From positions 2,604,001-2,668,000 of the forward strand of contig CM066289.1 of NCBI GenBank assembly GCA_033816765.1: DNA of 64,000 nucleotides. Direction: 5' to 3'. The stretch is from Nothopassalora personata. Lineage: Eukaryota > Ascomycota > Dothideomycetes > Mycosphaerellales > Mycosphaerellaceae. Positions 51,394 through 63,902 of this stretch are shown piece after piece (the first letter of the stretch is position 1; every line of letters starts with the position of its first letter). The notes beneath the pieces were generated by a model. It saw only the letters and a program-made list of their open reading frames with translations. It searched no databases and was not told where the DNA came from. The translations under genes were made by a program, and so were the position numbers.

Positions 51394-51782
51394 TTAACGA
51401 CTAATTAGTTGTGTTAACCTTAGGTTTGGTTATGTTAACCTTAGGTTTGGAGGGAGGGTTCCTTAGGTCTAACTTGCCCCTATTTCATTTAGGTTTAATT
51501 GGACATTTAGGTGAGCTAGCGGGACTAGTATAGCTATTAAGATATATACTACGTAGTTGAGCATTATAAGCGTAGTATTAAGGCAACAATTTAATTTATA
51601 CCTCTCGAGTAGAGGGCATAGGGGTTTGGGTCCGCCAATCCTCCTGTTTTATCTAGCTACTACGCTACTCGTCACGTGACCTAATTTCACGGTCCCGGGA
51701 CCGGTAAATACCTCTACTTATATAAGCGCCGCTCTACACTACCACAACTCGGACAGGCCTACATAGGGTGGTTAGTAGACAT
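51394..51782 (+). repeat. Gypsy B 5' LTR
   Basis: 389 bp, the same family as 10177-10565. Contains the palindrome copy at 51684-51709. Confidence 0.9.
51684..51709. repeat. 26-bp palindrome, Gypsy B 5' LTR copy
   Basis: Imperfect in the left arm only (atttcacgg); the right arm is canonical. Confidence 0.8.
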
Positions 51783-51848
51783 TATTTTAGTGGTTAATGA
51801 GGGGGGGTATTAAGTGTACACCCGGTAGCGTATTAGCATCTAGTTTGT

Positions 51849-51985
51849 AAGGTTAAAATTACGGTTCAAGGTCTAAGGTTCACAGTTAAGGTCATTATTT
51901 AAGGTTAAGGTTAAGGTTTAAGGTTAAGGTTAAGGTTAAGGTTAAGGTTCACGGTTAAGGTCGACTAAGGTCGAAAACACTTAAG
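51849..51985 (+). repeat. TTAAGG-type short tandem repeats in the Gypsy B leader
   Basis: Equivalent of 10616-10790, with a more regular ggttaa hexamer run and fewer units in total. Confidence 0.75.
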
Positions 51986-52637
51986 GTCTAAGGTATTTAG
52001 TAACAATCACGGTCACAAGGTCCTGTTAAGTAACAACTAGTATTAGCACATTCTAAAGTAAGCACTACGTAACAATAGATACGGCTACATTACTAGAAAA
52101 ACTTAGTACCTTTACCGACATAGGTAGAGGCTACGAACAGACTATAAACCCTACGAAAATGGAAGGGGTCTATAGGGATTCTGTCCCTTATAAGGGGATG
52201 GAGGAATCGGAGGAAGGGGAAACACCTAAATCTAGTAAGGAAGGGAGAAGCGGAACTAGCGCCGCTAAATTAGGTATAGGTGTAGGAACGAATAGCACAA
52301 TTAGAATAGATACTATAACTGCCCTCTTTAGACGATTAGCAGTAGCAATAGAAAACGCTAGCCCTCGCTTTCCACCTCTAGGAGGTGCTAAGAATCCGTT
52401 CTTTAATAGCACTAATGCTACTAAGTTCTAGGAGCGGTTTAGCGACCTAATAGACTAGTATCCGCCTCGGGCATCTATTAAGAAGGATGATTTCTAGGGT
52501 AGGTTTAAGCGCAATTGCAAAACTACTATCCAGCGCGTAGTTATAAGGCTACCTAGGTAGCTTACTAACAAGGCACGTTTTAGGAGGGCGTTCTTATTAG
52601 AGTTCTTAAGGTTTAACGCCTACTTAATGTTAGGGAG

Positions 52638-53072
52638 TGTTACGGTTCGGATGAAGGACGGTGCAGGACGTGGCATGGGGAGGAAGAATCAGAAGACACG
52701 AACCAATCGCTAGGATGAGAAAGGGACCCCACGTCCGGGTCACGTGCACGACCGCGCGCTTAGTGCATGGTCGAACACGACCGCAGAAGTAGCGTATGGA
52801 CGTACACGACCACACGACCAGACGACCGGTCGAGTGGACAGACGGACATCTAACACCGGATGGCATACGAACCTCCTTTGTATTTAGGAACGCTAGAAAC
52901 CCTTATGGTTCTGATGCGTTCAACTCATGTTACTATCTCACTGATTGGAATACAACTCTTATTCCTATCATTCATCTTCGCTCAGCTTGCTTCAGCCTCT
53001 CCAAAGAATAATACCGCCACGTGACTTGACTTATCTCTCTTTTGAGACTAGCCCTGGAACGAGACAATAACA
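52638..53072. repeat. Solo LTR 1 in Gypsy B
   Basis: 435 bp, TGTTACGG...CAATAACA, with an exact duplication GGGAG (52633-52637, 53073-53077). The matching empty site in A is 11430-11434. CA/TG are retained, so it postdates RIP of the host. A short minus-strand frame at 52630-52866 within it is not considered a gene. Confidence 0.9.
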
Positions 53073-53352
53073 GGGAGTCGGGAATATCTTAAGGAGATTA
53101 TTAGGGCGCAGTAAGGTAAGAGGCTTAAAGAACGAGATATAAAGGAATTTATCCGCCTGTTTGTATCCTTAAGTAACCTAATTGAACCTAAGGATTTGGA
53201 TAACAGCTCCCGGAGTCGCCTCCTCCTTTAGGGATTACTAGAGGGAGCCGCGAGAGCGGTCTACAAGGCTTACGGGCTTCACCTAAAGTAACCTAAGAAG
53301 TTTAGGGACTTTTAGAGGATCCTCGATAAAGCTGCTAGTATCGTAGATAGTG

Positions 53353-53513
53353 TGTAAGGGCACCTGCTTAGGTAGTACGAAGTTGTTAGACAAGCTATCT
53401 AAGAGGTGCGCGAGGCGCGAGAAGTTAATATACAAGCCGAGGCACGCGGGTCGGCCCGGGCCCGGTCACGTAACTCGCCACGTTCACTCGCTGTGCGGCC
53501 ATGGGCCGTCACA
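53353..53513. repeat. Solo LTR 2 in Gypsy B
   Basis: 161 bp, TGTAAGGG...CGTCACA, with the exact duplication TAGTG (53348-53352, 53514-53518). The empty site in A is 11705-11709 (now TAGTA). GC-rich and not RIP-mutated. Confidence 0.85.
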
Positions 53514-55614
53514 TAGTGAGGAGGGATAGAAAGCTATGTATATAGATTTCCCTCTTACTTTACCTTAGCTATACCGCTTAGTCGTAAAGTAAATGCCGCG
53601 TCTTAAGCCTAAGATTAACACGCTTAAGAAGGCTACCTCTAGAACTGTTATTAATAATAACCTTATCTAGAAGGTAGCTAAAATAAGTATACGTGTATAC
53701 TAGCGCGGTCGCGTCGCGGACGCGGGTGCCTTCTACCCGAGCGAGAATTAACGCTCTATATAACCGGAGAGGCACGACCTAGACGCTAAACTATAGGTTT
53801 ACGTAATGTAGCGTCCCCTATCGTAGAATCGCAAACAGTCTAAAGCGATAGATAGCTATTGCTATAACTATAGTAGTTCGAAGCACTAGGCTAGCAATTG
53901 TAGGGCGATAAGGTCCTTAATATCCCGGGGCTACGTATACCTCGCCCCGAACAACTAGTAGTATCTAGGGAAAGAAGGCGATCTACGTCCTACTAAGTTC
54001 AACTTTCGGAGGGACTATAGCAAACCGAAAGTGCTCTATATGCTCCCTCTACTCGAAGAACATTATAGGCCGATCGAGTTTAATAACTAGTATAAGATTC
54101 CCGCACTACGTAAGTAATAGATAGGTAGGGACTATACTAGGGTAACAAAGGTTACGCCTCCTAATTATTCTAAGCCTCCTCCTAACTTTAGGCATTTAAT
54201 GGAGTATAGCCCTTAGGACGCACGGTCTAGCTAAACGGAGAAGGCTACTAGTACATATTAGGTCTTATTCGGAGAAAGTGAAGTGGAGTAGGCGGTCGAC
54301 TTAGGCGAACTTAACGAGGTATCTACCTATCCTATACAGTCTAATAAAGTAAAAGGGAAGGTACCCGTAGGCATTCTAAAGAATCCGCACCCGAGGACCC
54401 GGTCCTTAGCCTAAGAGCTACGAGCCCGAGCTAAGGCTACTAAGAAAGTTCGCCTACAATTAGAATAGGAGATCCGGTAAGCTAAGATTAACTAGTAGGA
54501 GGTTAAAATGATTAACGAAGTTAGTGCTTAAATAAGCGAAACTTAATCATTAGCTAAATTCGGGGTAACCCTAGGAAGGGGAAATAATGCCTAAGTGAAC
54601 AGATTAGGGAACGATACTAATAAAGGACTACCTAAGGATATGCCTATTAGTCCCGTAAACGCCCCCTTCGCATAAAGGAAGCGTATGTAGAATGCTAAGA
54701 CTATAAGGATTAATAACTACGTCCGACAATATAGTTTAGCTAGTAATGGCCCGGTTATAAAGGAAGAGGGTATTATCTACTAGATTAATTAGATCCTCTA
54801 GATAACGTTTCCTAATGTGAACGCCTAAGATTAGTTTCGATATAGTCGCTAGTTTGAGGCTACCCTCTTCGGTCGCGTTACTAACACCCCCGCTCTTTAG
54901 GAGAAGCTCGCTATAGTACGACGCCTTATAGGAAAGGACCCTAAGGTTCGTACTAGACAAGTAGTTACCTATGAAGATAAACCTAAGTATAATAAGGAGG
55001 TCTTCCGCGAAGATAGTTAGGCCTAGTATGTCGGAGTGTATTTAACTATGCTTTACTCTAAAGGAGCGGTCCCTACTACTAAGCTCTATAAGGACGTTAA
55101 AAAAATTGGGCTCTCTAGTGTTCTTAACAACTTTGCTATAGTCCCTAGTCCTTAGGTAGTAGCGGAGTTCGGGATAAACAAGAACTAGATTAGGTGCCTA
55201 ATTAACGAGGGTTCCGAGGTAAATATTATCGGCTAGAGGAACGCTCATAGATTTAGGTTACCGGTAATGTCGAGTGCTTAGCTTACCTTTCGAGGTGCTA
55301 GAGGGCGGGCCTAGTTTAAAGGTGTTATAGGCAATTTAGATGTTTAGGTATTTAGGGTTCACTACTAAATAGACATGTTTATCTCCTCGGATCTAAACTC
55401 ACTAACAATCCTAGGACGTCCGTAGGCCCGTAAGGTACGACTCACTACCCGTAACTACGATAATAGTTCATAGGAGGGGACTATTACTAGCCGCAAAGGT
55501 GAAAGTGTTATGTTTACTACCCTAGTTAGCTCAGACAGGTGCAAGACCCTTTAAGAACTATTAAAAGCGTCGGGAAATGGAAGGGTAGGTTAAGTTACGG
55601 CGCTTAACCTACCA

Positions 55615-58600
55615 ATTTGCTAAAGCCGGATTTAATAAAATTAGTAAGGTTCTCGCACTATCTCGGAGAAACCTCGGACTTTAATTTGCCGGTCCCGGGA
55701 CCGGTAAATAGCTATAGTAAGGAAAATGGATACGACTACGGCACGACGTAGCTATAGGAAGACACGACGCATCTATAGGAACCCGGCAAGGCTCTAACGC
55801 CTAGTAACCATTTAGCTCACTTATTAGGATTGCTTAGAAGTGCTAGAACAAAGGAACGAGTTATAGAAATTGGAATAGGCGCGTTTAAGGGAGATTCTAT
55901 TACTAACGTTTATTTAGTTTAAGGAGATTAGCCCTCCGAGATCCTAAGGCAATCTACATTAAATACTTAGGTACGGAAGTAATAGGTAGGCTAACATATA
56001 GCTAACATTAGGATGCCGTAGGTCTTCACGATGTACAAGTGTAAGGCGGATAAGAAGAAGCTAGTAGACGCGAGCGTTTACGAACGCCTAGAATCACGAG
56101 TTAAGGGGGATATAGAATAGAAGCGTAGGGCACTATACCTAGAATCTAAGATGCCTAAAGGACAAGGTCCGTTCGATAGGAAGTACTTAACTAAGAAATT
56201 CTTAAGTATTAAGTGAGGTAGCCAGATCACTCTAGAACGACTTACCTTAATTAAGGTTAGTATTAAGCTATTGCTAATAGAAAGGGCCTTATTCGATAAG
56301 ATGCTCTACAACCGGGAGGCAGTCCTTACTTAGGATTTTAGTTACATAAGGCAAATTAGGCACGACGTTATGCCACCTTAGAAGATTAACACGGTCCCTT
56401 ATAGGCTATAGTAGGCACGTCCTATCCGATTGTACCCAAGTCTTAGGGCAATCGTTAAGCGCATAATTAGAGCCCGAATTAAGAACAACATCCTAGAATA
56501 CTTATAAGGGGTATACTCTAATAGCTAGTTCCTAGTCGTAAAGAAGGTTAATACCTCTAGAAGCGATGTGCTATATCGGTTAATTAACTTAGCTATACTC
56601 CTAAATGAGGTTACTATGCGCGATGCTAACATTCTACCGGACACGGATAGCTTCTTAGAGGATTTTACCGGGTACCGAGTCGCTTCACTTATGGACCTAT
56701 TTTCAGGTTATAATTAGATCACTTTAGATGAGTCCTACCGGGACTTAATAGCCTTTATAACCCCTCTTAGCCTAGTACGTAACACGACTCTACCTTAAGG
56801 AGCTACTAATTCAGTTGCTTAGTTCGTACGTACGGTAATAAAGATTCTACTTAATTATATCTCGCATCGAGCGAAGCCGTTTCTCGATAACATCGGTATT
56901 AAGGGACTAACTAAGGATTATGGGAATGTAGAAGTAGAGCCTAGGTTAAGGAAATAGGTCGTTAAGCACATTATTTCCCTAGATCTAGTTCTTACTAACC
57001 TAGAAAGAGCTAGTGCGGTAGTTGCTAGAGGCAAATCCCAATAGTTATACGAAAAGCTTAAGATTGTTAGGTACGTTACTAGCCCGGATAGTCGCTATCC
57101 TAACCTAAAGGTTATAGCTAAGATCCTAGATTAGCCTACGCCTACCTATATTAAGGAGGTCCGCACCTATGTAGGGCTGTGTGTGTACTTCCGGATATAG
57201 ATCCCCTAGTTCGTTATTATCGCTCGACTAATATATAAGCTACTAAAGAAGGACGCCGAGTTCACCTAGATAGAAAATGAGCAGTTCTTAAAAGAAGAGG
57301 TTACTAGATACCTTATGTAGGCTCTAGCCTTAGTTACCCTCTACTACTTACCTAGTGCTAGGTCTATCTTTATCTTAGTTAATGCTAGCGGCACTAGATA
57401 GGGATGTATCGTTTCTTAAGAATCAATAGACAGCACTCGAAGGCGTCACCCGGTGCGGTACGAGAGTGGAATCTAGAACGCGTTAGAATCCAGGTATAAT
57501 ACTAGTAAGCGGGAATGCCTTAGGGTCCTTAAGGGGCTAAAGAAGATCTAGAGATATATTACTAGCGTTAATTTTGTCCTCAAGGTTAATACTAAGACAC
57601 TTATATAGCAGCTTAACCGACCGGCTTCGGACCTGCCGAACTCGGCAATAGCCCGGTAGGTTGCGTAGATTAGGTTATTTACGTTCGAAGTAAAGCACGT
57701 TACGGGGACTAGGCACACTAGCCTAGATGCCCTGTCTCGTACGCCCTCTACACCTTAGGAACCTAGGGAAGCTAACGAAGACGAAATCGACTAGATAATT
57801 AATAATAAGCTATTCGGGTACCCGGAGCCGATCGACACCTATCTAGTTAAAATCTAGAGAACACGACATCTCGGGGACTAATATTCTAAGGGCTCTTAGT
57901 AGCTTACTTAGGTTATAGAAACTAGGACCCGGCCTAATAGTATTACCCGTACTAAGTACCGGCGGCTAGTAAAGAAAAGCGTTAACTTCTTTATCCGAGA
58001 CTAATTGCTATTCTTCTAGAAGCGCCGAGGAGTACCGTTACAACTTGTAATTAACGATAATAAGGCTTAGAAGGAGATCGTTATAGAATGCTATAAAAGA
58101 CACGGTTATCGTAGCGCTAAGGTCGTGTATAACCTTATTTCCGATTGGTATTACTAGGACGGGTGCTTTGCCGATATCTCTACGTAGGTTCGAAGTTGTA
58201 CTCCTTATAGGTTTCGCGAAGGCAACTAGCGCGCTAGTAAGCTTCACTTATCGAGCCCTTAGGTTATTAGTAAGAAGTAGTACTCGGACCCCGTCTAGGT
58301 GCATAAAAATAGATACCTCCTAGTTACGCGTAAAGCACTTAGTAACTAGATCGAGGCTAGAGTAACGAGGGCACCTCCTAGCTCTAAGACGGTTACTAAG
58401 TTTCTATACGAAGATGTCTTCTATAGGCACGGCTACTATACTAAAATTGTGCTTAATAACGCTACGGTTTATACCGCTAAGGTTAAGCGGTTACTCGTGG
58501 GACTTAGTGTTCGAAGGATTCGAATATTACTGTACTATCCGTAGTCTAATGCTCCGGTCGAGGCTAGACACCGTCCGATTCTTATAGCGTTAGTAAAGCT

Positions 58601-59380
58601 TATAAGGAACACATACCGCGGATAGGAGAAATAGGTACCCGCTATGTTATAGGCTAATAGGACCACGACCTATCGTACTACTAGAATGACGCTAGCTTAG
58701 GTCCTATATAGCTATCGTACGATTCTACTAATTAAGGTTAAGCACCCGACGTAGGCGAATTATTAGTAGGGATCGGTAAGAACGACTAAGGACCTGCTTA
58801 CTATACGTGCGCGTTAACTCTAGGCTCGAGACCTTAGTTTAGAAGAGCTACATGCTCGAAGGAAGCGACTAAGAGAACTTAGTAAGGACTACTTTAATTC
58901 TTACCGGAATGTTAACATTGTTAGTTTCTAGAGGGGCGACCTTATTATAAGATTCGACAAACTATATAAGGATAACTTCTTACGCAAGATCGGTTACCGA
59001 TAGTAAGGTCTATATCGGGTGTCTAGTGTCTCTAGGGAATTTAGTACCTATATTCTTAAGGAACTTAATAGTACGCTAATAAAGGGTGTTTAGGCACGGG
59101 AAAACCTTAAGCTAGTTCTAGAGCTTCGCCCGGATAACATAGGAGTACTAGGCCTAGATAATGGGATCGATCTCGTAATAGGGGAGGGAGAAGTTGCTAA
59201 TAGCGAAGACAGTAGTAATTCGAACGAGATCAAGCCTATCGCCGACGAAGACGTGCTACCTATAGGAGTTAACGAAAGGGGATCGTATCCTAAACCGGAA
59301 TCTAAGAAGCTATAGGTTAGGCCTTATAACCTTTCTATAGCCAAAATTTTATAGTTTAGTAGGATCGAGGCTAAGAACTA
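55615..59380 (+). pseudogene. pol: Gypsy B pol: RT, RNase H, integrase (RIP-inactivated)
   Basis: Collinear with 13800-20020, but the integrase frame is not interrupted here: the site of the nested element in A is intact at 58183-58187. The RT catalytic region again reads LDNIGIKG. Stops are of RIP type. The integrase ends near 59380 (IEAKN). Confidence 0.8.
55684..55709. repeat. 26-bp palindrome, Gypsy B gag/pol copy
   Basis: One deviation (atttgcc in the left arm) from the perfect form at 13875-13900. Confidence 0.85.
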
Positions 59381-59522
59381 ATTAGTTAGCAATGGCGTAC
59401 GGAGTTTACTTCTACTAGGCATGTGTTACACATGCCCTTCAGTTTATTAAGCCGATTCGGTTATCTAGACTTCACTTCATAGGGTGTTCTTACCTTAGTT
59501 AGACCTTAGTTAGTAGAGTTAC

Positions 59523-59548
59523 ATTTACCGGTCCCGGGACCGGTAAAT
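59523..59548. repeat. 26-bp perfect palindrome, Gypsy B pol/ORF3 copy
   Basis: Exact ATTTACCGGTCCC plus reverse complement, identical to 20158-20183. Confidence 0.9.
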
Positions 59549-59954
59549 CGAATTACGTAATAGCGTAGCATGCCCCTACCGAATACTTACCTAGGTGGTC
59601 ACTAGCACTGGTTTTCGGTCACATGTAGGGTCATCGGACCTTTAGTGTAACCTTAATAGCACTGCTCTTACTACTTATAAGACCGGTCTCGGCGCTACTA
59701 CCTTATAACGGTTATAGGGACATACGCTAAGAGGCATACTTAAGCGTAGCTCTCTACCTACTACTTCCTCTCCTTTTCTTTAAACACTAATACTATCACT
59801 AGAGCTACTAACACATCTATCTACTACTACTATACACATTAGACGGTTCTTTAGCCTCTCTCTCTTTACGACCTTAACCTTCTTTAAAGCTCCCACCCCG
59901 ATACTAAGCTTTTAAAGCTTACTAACACTCTAGAGTAGCACTACGAGATAGCTA

Positions 59955-62900
59955 GCTCTTACGATCTTACTACTAGCGAATCCTAGTTATTATAGCTTTA
60001 GCTAGTCTATCGTTACGCCCGGCTAGCTCGAGCATAGCGCTCACTAGTACTATTACTAGGCTTACCCGCCTACCTTAGACCTTGTTCGAGTCCCTTCGCC
60101 TACCGGACAACGTTAAGTATGTCCTTACTAATACGAACACGCCGAAGTCCGCCGCTAATGTTATGTTCCGAGAGCTTAGTCCTTAGAAGCGGGTTAAGGT
60201 GTTAAAGGACTTCTATAAGGGCTTCGAGAAGGTGTTCGAAGACTGCTCCGTCTAGGTTAACCTGTTTTTCGAGGAAGTTAAGAGCGGCATAGGCAAGAGC
60301 TACTAGGATAAATTCCTTAGTAATAAGAAGCTCGATGTCTTGTTTCCTATTGTCGGTAAGATTCGTAAGACCGGTTTAGAGATTCGTAACTAAGAGAAGA
60401 CTCTTCGAGCTACGCTTACCCGCTACTAGCTATAGTAGATAGATAATAAGATTCTTAATCGACGCGTTATCTCCGAGCTTTGTAGTACTAACAGCGGGCG
60501 CCGCTAGTTCACGGCCTTCATTAATAAGTACCTAGACTATAGTAGGGCTATTAGTAGAATCTAGAGGGCATTAATCTAGCGTATAAGGATCGGCCGTAAG
60601 GGTATAGATCGTAAGCGAATTTTAGAGCCTAGTAATCTTACCCGGTGCGATAGGGAGGCTAAAGCACGCAGCATTAATCCGTAGTCGGCTAAGAGTAGGG
60701 AGATTATTAGAAGACACCGCCTAGCCGTCTATAAGGATAGCCTTCTATACTTTATAGAGGGTACTATTACTAAGAAGTCCGCGTCCCCGGAGGATAGCAT
60801 AGCTTAACCTAGACCATCTAGCTAATAATAGCCTTAGCTACGTTAGCTACCGGGTAGTAAAGGTAAAGGACGTGTAAAGAGTACTACGCTAACTCTACTA
60901 GCCTCTACTTAGCCTATAGTCCTATCGAGAGGCGGTCGTAAGTCGAGTCGACTTAAGTAGCTCCGTATAGGCGAGAGCATAGGTAAGGGCATAACTGCGC
61001 CTACTCGATCCTCGCCTAACCGAACGCTAGACGGCGCTCCTATACGCGAAGGCAGTCCGCTAGGTATACCGGTTAGTACCCTACGATCCACTCCGGCCCT
61101 AACTAAGAATAGCAATCCGATACTTACTATGTTACCTTCGGCTATAATTAGGGATGTATTAGTCTTTAAGGATTAGATCCTATAAGAAGACGAGGCCCTC
61201 TGGATTAAGCGCGCTAACTACACCTATAATAAGCGGTACTATAGCATTAAGTTTAGAAACTCGATTAATGTAGATAGTATTAACTAGCTACCTAAGTACC
61301 GGATAGCGGGCCTTAAGATGCTCGAATATACTGTCTCGGACGTTCTTAAGAAGGATAGTAAGGTTAGCGCTATAATGTACGATTAGCATGTTCGAGATTT
61401 CTACTATAAGGCCCTCTACTTCGTTACGAATCCCGGTATTACCGCTAATACCCTATATAAGCGCGCGCTTAAGGTCTAAGACTAGCTCTTTAAAGGTAAG
61501 AGTTTTTTAGCTATTAAGGTGAAGAATGGGTCGTGGTTTCGCCCTAATAAGCGTAGTTAGAAGACTGTTAACCCGCTTAGCTACCTCCGCATTCGAGGTA
61601 AAGTCGGCACTACGAGTAGCATCGTTACGTATACTAACTATAACTAGATCCTCGACAAATTCGGCATTAATGAAGCTAACTAAGCCGATCTTAATAGCAC
61701 CGGTACCTACATTAATAGCAATATACTGTACTAGTACAATAACGCTAAACTAGTACCGCGGGTTAAATTAGTTAGAGAAATAATAAGTCGAGAATTCGAC
61801 GTGTACCGATAGTACCTACAAGAATTGAACAAGGTTAGTAACGGCGGCGTCTACTAGAACATGTAGTATTCTCTAAGCTAATAGATTATGCGATAAGACC
61901 CCGGGCTATAGCTCTTATAAGTAGCGCTACACCCTTAACACTGTACTCGGTTCATCTCCTTCCCTAGGCCTACGATTTTTAGCTTTAATAGGGCTTATTA
62001 GGGGGGTAACGCGAATACTATAGTGTAGTATGCTAGGGTCGACTTAAACCTCGAAATTGAAAACTACTAGACTAGTAACCGGCTTAATATGCTATACTCT
62101 CTTAACTTAGAGGGTACTAGTAGGCCGGAGTTTTTACACGGTTTTCATAAGAAAGGAAATGCTAGAGAGTTTATCTAGTAGTGCTAGATTAACGACTGTA
62201 TAGAAGACGGCCGATTCAAGCGTTTCTTCTCGGTTAGGGTCTAGAATTACCTAAGTAAGAATAGCATTAGCTGATTTAGAGAGGACCTAAGCGCTAGGCA
62301 AATGCGGGTAACTACTATAGGCGTCCTAATAAGGTAGGCCGCACATAAGAAGACGCTACGTTAGATTAACCCTTACTTTATCGAGATCCGCGACGATAAC
62401 TATCTTAAACTCTAGAGAAGCTAGAGCATGCACTAGGTAATGGACCTCTATCGTAACTTTAAGACGCTAAGTAAGAGCGCTATAGGGTTTAAGTATCGAC
62501 GCCTAGTACCCGGCTATCCTTTTCCTACGGCCGTACACCTTAGTAGCATTAGCCCTCTATCCGATGCCCTAGCGGGTTTAAAGTCTTAGAACGATAACGA
62601 AGTTATCCTTAATGCTAGGAGGTGGCTTAATGCTACGGTCCGCCTAGACTCGGAGCTCTTCTATAAGAAGATGCATAATTAGCGCGTCCGAGCTATAAAA
62701 TTAATAGACAAGCAGCTTAGCTTAGTTACTACTCTCGAGTAGATGTGCTTTATAAGCGAAGGGCGTAATAAGAGCTTCTTCCGCAACTACTATAGGAACT
62801 TTACTAACTAGCTACTTAGGGACGCGTCTAGTAAGACTAGTGTTAGCTACGATAACGAGTGGGTCTAGATAAAGGAGTTATGTAAGACTAAGTGGAACTA

Positions 62901-63500
62901 AGTAGTTAGTGCGGGTTTATAGGCTCCTAGTTTCTAGTTAATTTCCGGCTATAGCTATAGCCTATGGGATTCTAGTTCTGATTCTAGTTCTAATTCTAGT
63001 TCTAATCCTAGTTCTAATGCTTCGGGTATAGGTACTTCTAGTCCTTAGCTCTTACTTGTTTCTTATAGTTACTTATCTTCCCTTAACTTACCTTCTAGCT
63101 ACGCGGTAGACTCGTCTTTAGATTTATTAGGTTACTAGTACTAACGCTCACTTGTCTCATAAGTAGCGTTTACGTTATTCGACTATCTAGCCCGCTCGAT
63201 TAATGCTAATATAGCTGTCCATTCCCTCGCCAGTTTCGTAGTATGCGTTACTATAGTGCGACGGATGCGAGTCGCGGTTATTAACATCATTATTACGGTC
63301 TCTATTAGAAGGATCCTTTTGATCTTTACAAACTGTCGCTAGTAGGCCCTAGGATTGCCTAACATCTTGTATGTTAAGCTAAATGGTAGGGTAAGCTATT
63401 ATGCTACTATAAGACTACCTTAGCTTATAGCGACTAACTAAGCTACCTATAATGCCCGGGCTTGCTACTTTAGAACCTAAGGACAGGTTCGTAATAGGGG
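59955..63500 (+). pseudogene. Gypsy B third ORF, unknown function (RIP-inactivated)
   Basis: Collinear with 20590-24135 in A: the same Lys/Arg-rich N-terminal part, Pro/Gln linker, MLPSAIIRDVLVF segment near 61129, shortened Ser/Asn repeat near 62975-63020 and hydrophobic C-terminal stretch. It shares most stops with A, but several differ as single C/T or G/A changes. Confidence 0.7.
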
Positions 63501-63508
63501 AGGATATA

Positions 63509-63897
63509 TTGACGACTAATTAGTTATGTTAACCTTAGGTTTAGTTATGTCAACCTTAGGTTTAGAGGGAGGGTTCCTTAGGTCTAACTTGCCCCTATTT
63601 TATTTAGGTTTGATTAGACATTTAGGTGAGCCAGCGGGACTGGTATAGCTATTAAGATATATACTACGCAGTTAAGCATTGTAAGCGTAGCATTAAGGCA
63701 ACAATTCAATTTATACCTCTCGAGTAGAGGGTATAGGGGTTTAGGTCCGCTAATCCTCCTGTTTTATCTAGCTACTACGCTACTCGTTACGTAACCTAAT
63801 TTCACGGTCCCGGGACCGGCAAATACCTCTACTTACATAAGCGCCGCTCTACACCACCACAACTCGGATAGGCCTACATAGGGTAGTTAGTAGACAT
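63509..63897 (+). repeat. Gypsy B 3' LTR
   Basis: 389 bp. The least mutated start of the family (ttgacgac). Followed by TAGTA. Confidence 0.9.
63799..63824. repeat. 26-bp palindrome, Gypsy B 3' LTR copy (imperfect)
   Basis: Same three deviations as the LTR copies in element A. Confidence 0.8.
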
Positions 63898-63902
63898 TAG
63901 TA

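Larger units (their letters stand above)
52075..55610 (+). pseudogene. gag: Gypsy B gag-protease ORF (RIP-inactivated, two solo LTRs inside)
   Basis: Homologue of 10872-13790. The start codon is now ATA, a TG to TA change, so the native start is lost. The short open piece 52159-52431 corresponds to 10941-11228 in A. Interrupted by the solo LTRs at 52638 and 53353. The stops largely coincide with those of copy A. Confidence 0.75.
51394..63897 (+). mobile_element. Gypsy element B: second copy of the long family with the third ORF
   Basis: 389-bp LTRs at both ends and an exact 5-bp duplication TAGTA (51389-51393, 63898-63902). Collinear with element A over its whole length, and very similar. 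It lacks the nested gag-only element of A but carries two solo LTRs (52638-53072, 53353-53513). RIP-mutated. Inserted in Gypsy C. Confidence 0.9.

Noticed and set aside
60909..61115. 68-codon minus-strand frame present in both Gypsy copies (also 21544-21750)
   Set aside because: Conserved in both only because the copies are homologous; it lies antisense to the Ser/Arg/Pro-rich linker of ORF3 and has no start context or motif.
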